This document shows, piece after piece, positions 21,764-34,170 of a stretch of 64,000 nucleotides of DNA. Numbering within the stretch: position 1 is the first letter of the stretch; each line of letters opens with the position of its first letter. The translations under genes and the position numbers were made by a program. This DNA comes from Merluccius polli (lineage: Eukaryota; Chordata; Actinopteri; Gadiformes; Merlucciidae): NCBI GenBank assembly GCA_030340625.1, contig JAOPHQ010000930.1, forward strand, positions 25,112 to 89,111, written 5' to 3'. Under the pieces are notes generated by a model that saw only the letters and a program-made list of their open reading frames with translations, did not search any database and was not told the origin of the DNA.

Positions 21764-21989
21764 CTGTAGGAGAGAGGGAGGAGAAGGAGAGGAACATGGG
21801 AGAAGAAGAGAAACGTGAAGATGAGAGGAAGACAAGGGCCGTAAAAGCAAAGGAGAAGAGATTGATTAGGGAAGGAGTAAGCATCAAATATGATTTATTG
21901 TAATTATTTTGAAAAGAAACCTTTAGGTTTTACTGTGCCTATAACCTAAACTCACTCACTCTCACTCTCACTCTCTCTCTCTCTCTCAC

Positions 21990-22129
21990 CAGATGTTTCC
22001 AGTAGTTTCTTGGCCAGCTGTTCTACACTGGTCTCCTCCTGTCTGCGACCCGATGACCTATCTCGACTGTGTGACCGAGACCGTCTTCGCTGAGAGGAGG
22101 GGTGAGACGATGGAGACACAGAGCGGGAC
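21990..22129 (-). CDS. znf638: Copy B exon B6: RS segment and LAKKLLETS helix
   Basis: A 140-nt exon with RRRSRSHSRDRSSGRR then EQLAKKLLETS. Confidence 0.83.
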
Positions 22130-22360
22130 CTGGTAGGGTCAAAATTATCATTAATACCAGACTATCATTTTAACATTGCTACTTTTTACCTAACCCTGTT
22201 ACTTTTTGTACTACCACTAATATAAATACTAACCTTGGGTTCTGATTCTGCTATTTACACTTACCAGTGGTTACCATTGGTTACCAGCGATTACTACCGT
22301 TTACCAACAGTTACTGACGGTTTCTACTGGTTACCAGGGGTTACTAACAGTTACTAGTGT

Positions 22361-22832
22361 CAGTGGAGGATTTAGGTATGGGCGACATGGGCAGCCGCCC
22401 AGGGCGCCTTTCGGCCGAGGGCACCACTCGGGAGCGCTCGCAATTTTTTTTCTGGAATGTTGACATTTGCGTGATCTGATTTCTATCGCTTATCTGCACA
22501 TCGTCACGTCAATGATGACATGTGCGGGTCAGTTCACCTTGTAGGAGTGATGATATCATGTGTGGGTCAGTTCACCTTGTAGGAGTGATGATATCACAAA
22601 CCAATTCTGGTTTGTGAGCTAGGCAGGCTACTGCTTGCTGAGAAGGTCTCACACCCAGAAGTAAGAGATGGGGAAGCCCAACGTTGGGGGAGTGGGGGAA
22701 ACTATCAAACAGCGCACCTCTACCTTTGTACAGTATTGTGGAGTGTTAAAACAATTATTGTTTGTTCATTCATTGGGGGGGGGCTGCAGGAGGTGTTCGC
22801 GCAGGTCACCATACAAGCTAAAACCGCCACTG
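22361..22832. mobile_element. hAT-type MITE (CAGTGGAGGATTTAG family)
   Basis: Ends CAGTGGAGGATTT and AAACCGCCACTG form imperfect inverted repeats; flanks ACTAGTGT and ACTAATGT differ at one position. Copy A lacks it (near 54264). Confidence 0.8.
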
Positions 22833-22894
22833 ACTAATGTACCATATAAATGTAATTAAACGTTTAAATGATCCAAAGAAAAAAGTTTACACAC

Positions 22895-23086
22895 CTGCGG
22901 CTTTGTCTGGCACTACGCGGCGACCGTCGCGAGGGCCGTGAATCTCGGGGGGATCGTGACTCCCGACCCCTTCGCGGGGACCCAGACAGTCGCCTAGACC
23001 TTCTGGTTGATGAGGACGACCTTTTGCCATGGTAACGGTAAGAGCTTGAGGAGGAGTTTGACGAGGACCGCGACTGGCTTCTACGG
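22895..23086 (-). CDS. znf638: Copy B exon B5: intact RS-rich exon
   Basis: A 192-nt exon open throughout (SRRSQSRSSSNSSSSSYRYH and on to SARQSR). It is the reference that shows the A5 frameshift. Confidence 0.83.
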
Positions 23087-23292
23087 CTGGTTAATGAGAA
23101 AGAAGAAGGAACCAATCACAAAGAGGGGAGGAGGTAGGAACAGCCAGGACTTCGCATTATCATCATCGTGAAGCGTGACTTCAATATCATGTATACTCTT
23201 GAGTGAGTATGAAGAACAGAGCAGGGAATGCATTTGGTGATCTACACCATTGAGATTTAAGGAATCTGGGTTTGGGGGTTAAACAGACGGAC

Positions 23293-23640
23293 CTGTGGAT
23301 ATGTCTGGAACTACGTGGTGAGCAAGCTTTCCCTCTGGGCCACTTCCGATGTGGAGACCCCGAACTTCTTGAAGACTTTGACCTTGACCTCTTCCTTCCT
23401 GAAGACCTTGACCTCTTCCTTTGTGGAGACCTAGACTTGCGTTTTTCCGAAGTCTTCCTCTCCACTGAAGAGGTGGACTTGCTGCCATGGGAACTTGGCA
23501 AGGGAGATGTAGAGTTTGATGGATCAGGACCTCCATGGCTGGTTGCCTGGAGACTTGGGTTGGACCTCTGGGAGGAGGATGAGGCGGCGGCAGGGGCGGT
23601 GGTAGCGGTGGGGGGTTGCTGGGATTCTTCAGGGGCTAGG
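23293..23640 (-). CDS. znf638: Copy B exon B4: Pro/Ala-rich then RS-like region
   Basis: The exon encodes APEESQQPPTATTAPAAASS and then KRKSRSPQRKRSRSSGRKRS-type sequence. It is 96 nt shorter than A4. Confidence 0.8.
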
Positions 23641-23953
23641 CTAAAGGAGGAAGTAGATCAGACACAGTAAAATCAAATTCTGTTTTGCTTTGTGTGATGT
23701 TATTTGGTTTGTTTGTTGACTGTTGTCATGTACTGCCCATCATTGACCAGTATGTTCAAGCATACCAACATTCTCCCATTCTGAGCTTCTTCCATATTTA
23801 TTAAATAAATCAGTTACATGTTTTAGATCTCCTATGGAACTAGTTAATGTAGTCTGAGTGGCTTTAAATTTAGTAGAACATGTTACCACAATCCCAAAAA
23901 CCAGGGTACACCCACAGCTTTGGGAAGGGTATTATAACGTTAGTGGAACTTAC

Positions 23954-23989
23954 TGGAGTGTCACTGTATCCGGGTCCCATTCAGAATAC
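23954..23989 (-). CDS. znf638: Copy B exon B3: YSEWDPDTVTL linker
   Basis: A 36-nt exon. The acceptor TGTCAAG is weak but kept in frame on both sides (CA+G gives Q before Y). Confidence 0.75.
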
Positions 23990-24096
23990 CTTGACAAAAG
24001 AAAAACACATCATGCCTTCGAACGTTCAACTTCAGACTCCATCACTCCACCATTTAAGACGTAATTTTGTTGAGTATGAGTAGAAGATTTACTGAC

Positions 24097-24158
24097 TGTC
24101 TGCATAGCAGTCTGCAGCTTGCCCGGTGGACTATGTGCTTCCTGTGGTCCAGCCAGTC
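24097..24158 (-). CDS. znf638: Copy B exon B2: second half of matrin-type zinc finger
   Basis: A 62-nt exon encoding DWLDHRKHIVHRASCRLLCR, with the same boundaries as A2. Confidence 0.85.
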
Positions 24159-25419
24159 CTGCAGGAAACACACACACAGGAAGTGTTTAATCTTACGTAG
24201 GTCAAAAGTCCATCCTCATACTAGACCAAACCTTTCCAGGAGGTTTTATATACAGTAAACATCCACATTTCATAACATATTAAACGAACACTCATTGCAG
24301 GGAACCTATTTCATATAATGAAGTATCTTGTGTTCTAGTTGAGAGGCCTCCATCAAAAATGGAAGACAGCGGTGTCCTTAGCAACACTAGGATAAAGTCC
24401 AGTCCGAAGAGAGGGGGGCCTCATTACAAAAATATATATGAAAGTCGCCAACAGCCCAGATCCTTCAGCTGTGTGTTTGTGTGTGTGGTCTCTCCGTAGA
24501 ACACTTTTAATAAAGAGATGAGTATGAATCCACACCTTCAATAGAAGTGCTGACTTGTGTCTTTTGTACCATTTTATACACCTGACACTAAAGCAGTAGA
24601 AAACAAAACGCATGACACCATTAAACTAATAACATTTGACAAACAATGACTCAACAACATACATGATGCTCATTACAACACAGATACAATTGGCTTAAAG
24701 TAAAATACAGACTGTGTTTCAGGATGTTTTAAAATGTGGTCTTCAGTGCTGCCTTCAAGATCTTGGACCATGCCAAACATCTCGTATATTCTCCATTGCA
24801 CAACAAAATATTATTTCAAAACAATAATATAATTATTTGCAAGTATAACGAGCCAGCCATCAACCACACGCACTTCACATACTCCAAAGTCAAATTGAGG
24901 CTGGGGTGGGTCAGAATAATTGTTCATGACGGAGAAAAACGATTCTCTTTTTTTGTGCATAATTTTTAAAATGTAAACGTGTTAGTCTATGACCTTAACA
25001 AAAATGCAATTTTTTCACTTACATAAATATTAGATGCATTTCTCCTAGTATACAGTCTTGCCACTCCGACATTCTGAAATTCGAGTTCCGTACGCTTTGG
25101 GCTTAAATAAATGTAACAGGAAAACCCAAGCTGGCGGGGGCAAATTAAGCGAGTAAGACCTAAATGAATGCGAGAGAGGAGGGATATGCGCTCCGGCGGT
25201 CTGATATCCAACAATACACGTCCACTTTTTCAGATCACGAAAATGTAAGGCCAATTGATGGATGACTCGTATTAGCCGCTTGGAACCTCCCAATATGCAG
25301 GGTAGAATGCAGCCGCAAAGATTTTGCACTGCCAACACGGCAGGGTGTTCATTTCTGACCCGTTGGCGAATCCAACCAGTTGATTATTCAACCATGAAAA
25401 ATGTGGGTTGTACCTAACC

Positions 25420-25960
25420 TAAATCTAGACGCCCCTAGCGGCAGCAAATTTAATTTGCAGCCAGGGGGGTCTAGCACTTCTCCATCGGCTTTCTTTGCTG
25501 GAAACAGCACAGCTACCTAATGACGACAGAGTTGTGACGGTTCTGTGTTAGAGGGAAACAATGGCTGCTGCTGCTGCTGGCGAACAGCTGTCTTTCGACT
25601 CGGCTTTGGCCGCGACTCTTCAAGACTTGAAGTTAACATTTTATTTCACTATTCTTCCACAATCCACCATACGGAACACTTCCCCCCTGGACTAATTTCC
25701 GTCTCTCTGACTATGTCACCTTCTTCGTTACACACACACACACACTATGTAAAGCGCTTTGAGTGACCTCCAATGAAGCGCTATATAAAACCTATCAATT
25801 ATTATTATTATTATTATTGCTCTGATTGGTTTTAGCGCTATCCTATTGCGTGCAGAGGGAACTTGAAAGACAAAAGTTTATCCCGCCCACACTGCCAATG
25901 GAGCAGTGCCAGACCTTACATCTTTCTGATGGGGGTCTGGCTTGCCAGGCTACCTAACCC
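25420..25960. mobile_element. Composite insertion in copy B intron, with fold-back end
   Basis: TCTAGACGCCCCTAGCGGCA and its inverted match GCAGCCAGGGGGGTCTAG form a hairpin at about 25424-25475. The block, including the LINE tail, is absent from copy A near 59030. Confidence 0.5.
25728..25830. mobile_element. L2-like LINE 3' tail
   Basis: GTAAAGCGCTTTGAGTGACC followed by GCGCTATATAAA and (ATT)n is the typical 3' end of fish L2-type LINEs or their SINE partners. Confidence 0.6.
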
Positions 25961-26198
25961 TAGTAACAATCACAAAAACATGGCCATATTTCTTCTGACT
26001 AGGAACCCACTTAAACCATATTTGTTACCATATTTGAATAAAACAATGTCTGTCAAAAAAATGTTATTTTTCCTTCAGTTTTGCTAATACATTTCAAGTC
26101 TTTTTCGCTACATGCAAGTTCTCAAGCCTATCCAGCTTGAAACAAATAGGAAACTAGCTCCCACAGGGAGCGATAACAAACACCACTGACGTACTCAC

Positions 26199-28293
26199 CT
26201 TCATGCCAACACAAGGTTTGTTACACAGACAACAGGTGTGGGGGAAAAGTTTGGGTGTGACGCCCATGTAGTCGCTGATCATGGCCACCGTTGGTGTTCT
26301 CTTGCCGACTGGCTTGGCTGGCGTAGGTCTCTGCAGGGACGCGTCTGATGCGGGAGGTGGTGCCCGGTTCATAGAGATGGACTTAGGGCTGGGAACTGCC
26401 CCTGGACCGGTGCCTGGAGCTGGTCTGTGACTGGTAGTTCCTTTGCCTGGAGGTGGTCTGTGACTGGTAGTTCCTACGCCTGGAGCTGGTCTGTGACTGG
26501 TAGTTCCTACGACTGGAGCTGGTCTGTGACTGGTAGTTCCTACGCCTGGAGCTGGTCTGTGACTGGTAGTTCCAGTCCCTGGAGGTGGTCTTTGACTTGC
26601 TGCAGATGTCTCAAAATCAGCACTGAAATCCCTCTTAGGTACAGGGTTGGTGGACGCAGACTGCGACATAACAGGTTCCTTCTTTTGGGCGAAGATGGCA
26701 GTCTGGATGGACTGGGTGGTTAGCCTTTGGTTCTGGGAAGCCGTCACATTTGGTAATGGACTGTAAACCGGAGGAAAAAAGTTGGTAGAACCCTGTGAGC
26801 CATGGGAGGACACCGGAACACAGTATTTGCCTGGTGCTACGTCCTTTGGCAGAGTCTCTCGGCTTTGGCTAGTGTAACTGTCCATCAAGCCACTTTCACT
26901 GAAGCTACTGGGCCTGACACTGCTGCTGTGTTGTCCTCTACTCTCGTCTTCTTCCCGGAAGCCTCCGGTATATTTACTAGTATGTCCATATTCAATCACT
27001 TTACTCGGCTGCTTTACGTCGACTGTGGGGCCTGGTGTGGTTTCTGGGGTATGCTGGCTGCCCTGAGCATGGTGGACCATGCTTGACTGAAAGGCAGTCG
27101 ATGACCTTTTCGCCTTCTTTTGGCGGATGTCTCGCAGCAGGTAGGGTAGGTTGGCGGGGGAGAGCTGGTCTTCTGTGTAAGTGCACAGCTCCTCTAAGTC
27201 TTCTTCTTGAAGGTCGAAGCGCTTGAGGATGCCCATGGCGGATTCACAGGTGTATCTAGCCTGGTTGTATTCGGCGTTCCTGGATGAGGAAGGACGCTCG
27301 TAGCCCCCTGACCATTGAGCAGACGGTGCAGAGCCTGCTGCTGTAGTGGAAGGCTTGTTGCTACTAACATAGTTATCACCACCACCACTTGAAAAACGAG
27401 AGACTAGATATGGCTCAGAGGATTGGGAGTAATGGGATGGGGGAATGATTGGTGCAGAGAGAGAGGAGGATGAAGTGGATGGATAAACATTGCAGGAGGC
27501 TTCACTAGAGGTTGTTTGGTAGCTTGACGGCCAGTTGAAGGTGCTACTTGGCATCGTATTTGAATAACCAGAAAATTGTCCTTGGACGACAGGCGTTGAC
27601 GATATATAACCAGCGGGCCCCAAAGCCAGGGATACCTCAGGCCAAGCAGTTAGGCGAGTATTCTGGTCTGGCAGCGGCTTCTTTAATATTGATTGGAGGC
27701 TCACCTCCTCTCTGGCTTGTTTGATGTGGACATCAATGGCACTCTCCAATTCTGTGGTTGGCTTTCTCTGATCAGGGATGTAGCCCATAGATCCGGGGTG
27801 CATCGATGGATGAATGTGGCTGGGATTCATAGAAGTCCCGGAGGAGGTGCCATAAGACGCATGGGTAGAACCAGGGACCAGGTGAGATGGCTCTCCCACA
27901 TTGCCAGGGCCTACCTGGGCACTTGGAGGTTGGTAAGCGCCCGATGAGGAATCCTGGCTCTCAGGGGAATAGGGGTTATACAGATTGTGGGACATGTTTG
28001 CAACCTTCAGAAGGTTCAGCAGATTTATGGCAGCCGCCGTGGGGGAAGGGGCTGATGTGGATACAAAGAGGGGAGGGGTGTTGGAGACGGTCCTCGAGGC
28101 AAAGGCTCTGCTCCCAGCAGCAAGAGTGCTGCTACTTTGAGTCAGAGCTAGCTGGGTTTTGATCCATGCCAACTGAAGACAAGCTGCCTGCTTGCCAATC
28201 AGGAGAGAGCTCCCGGGGAGCCCTCCAATCAGGGGGCACAAAAGTGGCCCGGGAACCGGAGCAGGCACACTACGGTCCAATAGCAAACCAAAG
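26199..28293 (-). CDS. znf638: Copy B exon B1: N-terminal region, matrin-homology segment, first half of zinc finger
   Basis: Same structure as A1: acceptor TTTTTCAG, open frame ahead of the first ATG at 27993-27995, matrin-homology segment near 27105-27255, VIEYGHTSKY near 26980, and the CCLC half of the finger at the 3' end. The 11-residue GTTSHRPAPG repeat has only five to six units here (26411-26598), against 12-13 in copy A. Upstream coding is not located. Confidence 0.88.
26411..26598 (-). repeat. 33-bp coding minisatellite in exon B1
   Basis: Five to six units of the same 11-residue repeat. Confidence 0.88.
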
Positions 28294-28720
28294 CTGAAAA
28301 AGGTTAGAAACAAAAACAAAGTTATACAGATGGATTGGATGTTGACATTCTAGGATCAAGTTATCTTGGTCATCAGGAAGTCATCTGGTGAGTTGATCCA
28401 CGCTGGTCTCTCTGGGCCGATCCAAAACAGTCCGATCAGCCACTTAGCTCAGTGACAGCTTCCTGTTGCAGGAAGGAAGTGAAGACAAGCACAACACGAG
28501 CAACAGACAGAAGACAATCGTGTGGTAAAGCAAAGAGCTAACAGGAGAGACAGGAGAGATTGCATCTTACAAGCTGTACATATTTAATGGTACAGACTGC
28601 ATAATGATTTTTACTACTTCACTTGGAAATTGATATTACAGGCAGATGTTGATATGGTTAAAATGATGTGCGGGGAAGCAGATGAAAACGACGTACAGTT
28701 TAAAGGGAAACCACCACGTT
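28294..28720 (-). other. 5' flank of copy B, conserved with copy A flank
   Basis: This non-coding block aligns with 61554-61990 almost end to end and then similarity is lost. It is intron and/or 5' UTR plus promoter DNA carried in the duplication. I could not place a transcription start or first exon. Confidence 0.5.
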
Positions 28721-28784
28721 CAACTTCACACGTGTGCTGTGAAAAAAAACGCTGTCTGCAACATACAACTTACAATGTACTTAT

Positions 28785-28830
28785 TGTAAGTTGCTTTGGA
28801 CAAAAGTGTCTGCTAAATGCCCTAAATATC
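28785..28830. mobile_element. SINE/LINE tail fragment
   Basis: TGTAAGTTGCTTTGGACAAA followed by GTGTCTGCTAAATGCC is a well-known fish retroposon tail motif. Confidence 0.5.
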
Positions 28831-30137
28831 AACCTAACTGTTTCCAATGCAATTCCCAGACCAATGACAAAAGTGGTCCAACTTTTATGTACTTTTTTCC
28901 ACGGAAACAGTAGATGTTGCAGATAGTGATTTTTCCATGTGTATGAAGCAGCACTAGAAAATAGCATGACGGCTTCCCTTTAGTCTAAAAAAACCCAAAA
29001 ATATTACTTGATCAATAACAAACTGTCAATGTGATGAGCTCTCCTCATTAGATAATATTAGATTACCTGAAGTCTCACCAGTCGCCAGACCTATCTCCAC
29101 ACTTCAGTCAAATATGATGCCGTTTCAGCCAACTAAAGCATGAATCTTACTTCCGTGTTGAACAGCCACCGTAGGTACGCTGTGGGTCTTTATGTCCCCT
29201 GTAGGCTACACTGGTGGTGACGTAAAGAAAAAGCCTCTGTAGCCTACCATAAATGTAAGTACACATCGAGGCAACAGAACTTGTCTTCCCTGCTAGGTTA
29301 ATTTATGATAGCCTAGTTGAAGTGGTTGGCCTATATCGTTGTCCCTTGACAGACACATCATTCACGTTATAAAGATCACCTGATGTCACTGAAGTTGAGG
29401 TCTTCACGAACGCAAACCCTAATAGACCTGGGAAATTCGTTCCGAGATCTGATTGGATCCAATATTGTGCGTGTGTGCGTGCGTATACACACACACATAC
29501 AGACACATGCACACACTTGCATTTTTGTCCGAGATATTACAGACCATACCCACTGCATGTCCCAGAGGAGAGAGACTGGGAATCACCTTTAGTGCCCACA
29601 TCACTTCAGCTGATAGCAGATCCTTGGATGCGATAATGTATTGGTTGAGTGTCGGCTGAAGTTGTCTGGCTATACCTATGCTTGTAGAAGCACTAACGTT
29701 ATCTTGCCTGGCTACGGCAGGCGTAAAATATGTACCGACACTGGCAATCTGTTGATTGGCCTTTTGGTGTCTTTATACTTTTTCCATTTAGCAAGGCTTC
29801 CATGTTTTGCCACATCAAACATTTTGGTGCAGAGCCTACATTCTGCGCGGCTAGGTTCCACCTCTCTCTTGAGCCATGTATTAAATTTGTCGTTAAAACG
29901 CCATGCATTATTAAAGTGTCAGTGAACACAAAATATTTTTGTTTTTGTTTTTAACATGGTAATATTTCTTATATGATCTTCAACATAGTAATCTATGCCA
30001 TTTTGTCACAAAAATAAGGCCATTATGTAGAGAAAACTGGTCTCTGGCCAGTCTCTCCCACGTCACAACACCAGCAGCGAGGTGTGTTGATGTGGGGAGC
30101 TCCATCTGGGCAGTGTGGAAAATATATAATAAATATA
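28831..30137. other. Intergenic DNA, mostly unassigned
   Basis: Apart from a transposase-like fragment (29709-29907) and a short (CA)-rich stretch near 29460-29520, I see no gene here. Confidence 0.5.
29709..29907 (-). pseudogene. Fragment of a transposase-type zinc finger ORF
   Basis: The minus strand reads WRFNDKFNTWLKREVEPS, then CRLC and TKMFDVAKHGSLAKWKKYKD before a stop. This FND..F..WL / CxLC / FDVA pattern is common at the start of hAT-like transposases in fish. Only this fragment is seen. Confidence 0.4.
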
Positions 30138-30441
30138 TTAAAGGGGCTTTAGACAATATCCTGAACACTAATATAGCAGCAAACAACTATTGGCTATGTA
30201 GAGATATAGTGGAGTAATGGCGTCCTGACCAGAGAATGAAGGCACACTTTCTCTGTGTGTGTTGAAATCTGAGCTATTTTCTTTGTTTTGGGGTCCGGTC
30301 CGGCCGGCGTTCATGATAACGCATGCGCCGTACATTAGATGAGTTAAGAAGGTAAAGAACACTCCCAATGGTTGTGGTTTGAGATGCTGGTGTTCTAGTG
30401 CAACATCTTGTGGCTAAATATATCATCTATAGCCTCTTTAA
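30138..30441. mobile_element. Possible 304-bp MITE
   Basis: TTAAAGGGGCTTTAGA and the inverted TCTATAGCCTCTTTAA match at 14 of 16 positions. No clear target duplication found. Confidence 0.5.
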
Positions 30442-30602
30442 CAATTAGGACATATAATCACAAATCAATATCGCTTATACAGTTATAAAGATTATACTTG
30501 AATCATAAATGTATGAAAATATACATCATGAAGCTTGATTGACTAAATCTAAATCGATTTGCAAACGAGGATGTTTATTGACAAAGTTAACCTAATACAG
30601 TA

Positions 30603-31526
30603 TAGGGTTGGGTACCTTTCACATCTGAACCGATATCGGTGCCGGTGCCGGTGCCTGGTGTTCGGTCTCGGTATCCAACGATACTTTTTTCGGTACCTTA
30701 CTCTAACTGAACTGTAACGACTGGTTTAAAAATGCAGGACTACAAGTTATGAACGTTCTGAATGTGAATCTTCAGGAGAGCAGCCCTCTCGGACACACAC
30801 ACACACACACAGGGGTTGAAATAAGGCTGTTTTACTCGCCAAATGCGAGTAATTTTTGTATTTGTCGAGTAATTTATGAAGACCACTCGCCACTCTGGCG
30901 AGTAATCTAAAAATTCGGCGCGATTGCCGCGGACCCACTAGCCGCGGACCCGACCGCGCAGCACCCACCGCCGTCTACAATCGCTGTTAACAGCATGTTA
31001 CAGCGGTAACAGCATGTGTGTGTCCGAGAGGGCTGCTCTATTCGGACACATTACTATGAAGCCCCGGTGACGGTGTGGGAGTGCGGATGATAATAAAACA
31101 GCGGTAACAGCGATTGTAGACGGCGGTGGGTGCTGCACGGTCGGGTCCGCGGCTAGTGGGTCCGTTGCTGGCGGGTCCGCGGCAATCGCGCCGAATTTTT
31201 AGATTACTCGCCAGAGTGGCGAGTGGTCTTCATAAATTACTCGACAAATACAAAAATTACTCGCATTTGGCGAGTAAAACAGCCTTATTTCAACCCCTGT
31301 GTGTGTGTGTCCGAGAGGGCTGCTCTCCTGAAGATTCACATTCAGAACGTTCATAACTTGTAGTCCTGCATTTTTCTTCCGGTGATTTGATGACGCGTGC
31401 ATTCTGCTCCTAATGCACGTGAAAGTACCGAAATTTGGCACCGTTGGATTTTACGTGAACCAATACTCGGTCAATACGTGTTTCGGTCGGTACCGGTAAA
31501 AGTACAGGGTTCGGTACCCAACCCTA
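30603..31526. mobile_element. hAT-like MITE (TAGGGTTGGGTACC) containing a nested palindrome
   Basis: Perfect 14-bp inverted ends and identical 8-bp flanks ATACAGTA (30595-30602, 31527-31534). The interior is a large inverted repeat: arms of about 255 bp at 30728-30985 and 31110-31375. Each arm holds one end of the CAGGGGTTGAAATA MITE (30810 and 31299). A related repeat at 36095-36170 shows the site without insertion. Confidence 0.85.
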
Positions 31527-31534
31527 ATACAGTA

Positions 31535-34160
31535 AGACCTAATACGAGAGATCTTACTGGGTTCGGTTCATAAAGCGGACTACTCTAATGTTTGTGTGTT
31601 TATGCACTAAGGGTTCTCCCGATGGGAGGAAAGTGGCCTTGAGATGACCCTGTTAGACATTACATAGATCTTAGAGCTGGGGCCAGGTTGGCACGTCCTG
31701 TTTTCTTCACAGTTGAGCACACGCTGACCTTCTCTACTAATAAGCACACATAGTTTATACAGCAAAAGTCCTTGATCAGATACTGTTCCACATGTGCCTG
31801 ATTTGATACAATTGTAGTTGCAAGTCAAGAACTAGGAGCCCAAGGGAGGGGGTGAGTGTATTCATTAAAAATGAGAATGTAAGAAATAATTGTGTCTGAA
31901 AACCACTTGTACAACTGCATAGACAAACAATTGCTTGAGGCGTAACCAAGAGCAATAGTATCCACCATCAATCCACCCCTAAGGTAGAGTTCACAAAAGA
32001 TATTAAGTCTGATGATTTCTTGTTTAGTTGGTCCATGGAGCGAACTGAACAATAAATCGTTAGACACTTTAGTCTAACACTGAATGTTTGACCTTGATCA
32101 TTCTTGGTTCACTTTAAAACATTGGTGTCCCCATTTGCCCTTTAAGATCAAGAACACTTCTCACTCTTAGATTTAGGCAATCAAGTTTACGTAAGCTTAC
32201 TTAACATGACTTATGTTACGTATTTCCGGCCTGGGGTGCAAGAATCTTTGCCCATTGTCTCTCGTTATAAGTTGTACATGCACAGTTCCCTCCTCTTCAA
32301 TGCAAGAAATAGCTTGCTGGGGCGCACGGCACTTGCGCCATTACAGGCATTTATCTAAATGCTGCTGACTTAAACACCACCAACCACTGGGTGGCAGCAG
32401 AGCACAAGTGGCTCGTGGTACGTCTTTAATGCGCCAGTTGGATAAGAGAACCGTGCAATAAACACACTTATCAAGGCACTTTTCGCTTACTTTGGTCTTT
32501 CACCATAACACATTTTATTTTAGTCTAACATAATTATTATAAAGAATTTGCACTAATTGAAGTACCTTTTATTTTGTTTCATTAAAACAAATGTTCATTC
32601 AGCTCAGCAAATAAAGGCCTTTTCATTTATTTAAATACACTGATGCGATACCTTAGTTAGTTGATTTTTGGTATAGCCCCTCCTGGAGAATGCACCTACG
32701 GCCACTGGATTCAAGTATAATCTTTATAACCTGTTTACTTCTATTGATTTGTGATTATATATCCTTTATTGTTATATATTTATCATATATTTTTCCACAC
32801 CAGTGGTTGATGTTGATGTCCGCGTCCGAGAGAGGGTTAAGCTTCTGGGACACTTGTAGTATAACGCAACGATGTGTTGCGCATTTCATATACAACATGG
32901 CTCATTATAATGCTCATACACGATGGTCCTTGCTTAAAAAAAAGGTATCATAAAGTTGCTGTGGGTCGTAACCATGGGGATAACACTTCCCCCCCTCCTT
33001 GCTAGAACTCTCTTGTTCAAATTTGAGCTGAAACAGGTGGTTCACTTACACTTTAAAGACGCACTTCCCAGGCATTTCTTCAGATAAGCAAACTGCTAGT
33101 GCTTGCTAACTTTACTAACTTGTTAGCATTCACACCGCCAACTAGCTGCATACATGTGTATCACGTGATACTAGTGGACACAGTCTGTGCAGCGAAGCAC
33201 TAGATTTTAAATTAGTAATACAAGGAACTTATTTTGTGTAACATTAGTCATGTTTTGGGATTTTTAAGAACATTTTAAACAATCACCCAAAAACTGTATA
33301 TCCAAAGCTTTTGCAAAACATCCTATTCATGCCAAATCATTTCCAGGCCTGGAAAACAGTCTTCTAATTTCGTAACTTTTCCAGGAATTTCATGATCGTG
33401 GGAATCCATAGACAAATATACATACATATATACATAGATGCCGCATTGGCCTTTGGATCATTACGTCACAAATACAAGTAAACAGGGGAGTGGTTTTTCT
33501 GGATGAAAAGCACTGTAACGTTTACACACCTCAACCGATTTCAATTACTCGTTTTTTTATTCAAGGGATTGAATGTTAGACAGGCATGAAGTCGTTCACG
33601 TGCGGAAACAGGCACGAGCTTAAAGGGTATCGTCATCGATCACTCGGAATGGGTATATTCGTTTTGTAACACCGGGCAATACTTTCTTTCTTGATAGCAT
33701 CTTACGGACTGTAGCGTCTTTTCATGCCAGTCTACGCTTCAAACTCGTGCATGTTGCAGAAAATGTGCAACAGCGCCCCCTGGGGTCACATATTTCGGCG
33801 GGTCGCAGAATTCGGTGTAACACCGGAACCGGATTTATAGAAGCATTCTGAGACCAATGAGGAAGTGTTGCGTGCATAGAGCCTATTGAATAGTTTACCT
33901 AGTCTAGAAGTAAATAAAAATAATGTGCGCACAGCATCCAAAGGTAATGCTAAATAATGTGCGCACAGCATCCAAAGGTAATGCTAAAAGAATAAATGAG
34001 TTGTTCCAAATAGCTTGATAAATTAGGATCTAGAATCAATACTATATATGATATGTTATCAATATATAGGGGAAAGCTTTGTTGGGAAAATACAAGCGAG
34101 AAGAATAGACGCTATATGCTTAGCTTTGTGTTAGTTTCTTTGTGACTTCTTCAAAGTCAC
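31535..34160. other. Intergenic DNA with dispersed repeat fragments
   Basis: 31540-31600 and 31930-32060 share blocks with 36095-36260 (TTACTGGGTTCGGTTCATA; GTAACCAAGAGCAATAG in inverse orientation), so an interspersed element is involved. No reading frame with recognisable protein. Confidence 0.45.
33921..33985. repeat. Exact tandem doublet of about 33 bp
   Basis: TAATGTGCGCACAGCATCC plus AAAGGTAATGCTA occurs twice in a row. Confidence 0.8.
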
Positions 34161-34170
34161 GAGGGGGGAA

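Larger units (their letters stand above)
1..28293 (-). other. znf638: Gene span, ZNF638-like copy B (downstream copy, 3' end outside window)
   Basis: This is the downstream head-to-tail copy, with exons B1 to B31 in the window. Each exon matches a copy A exon, apart from copy-specific gains and losses. Every junction I checked keeps frame, so B looks like the intact copy, though its last exons and stop lie beyond the left edge. It differs from A by a huge heptapeptide minisatellite exon (B11), an extra FVTVDEV exon (B29), an exon fusion (B30) and a second acidic exon (B31). Its introns hold a Tc1/mariner element and several hAT-type MITEs that are absent from A. Confidence 0.88.

Noticed and set aside
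21400..21903. Plus-strand 167-codon acidic frame
   Set aside because: Antisense of the Ser/charged repeat exon B7.
22864..23115. B5 as an independent short gene
   Set aside because: It has acceptor and donor sites and fits in phase between B4 and B6.
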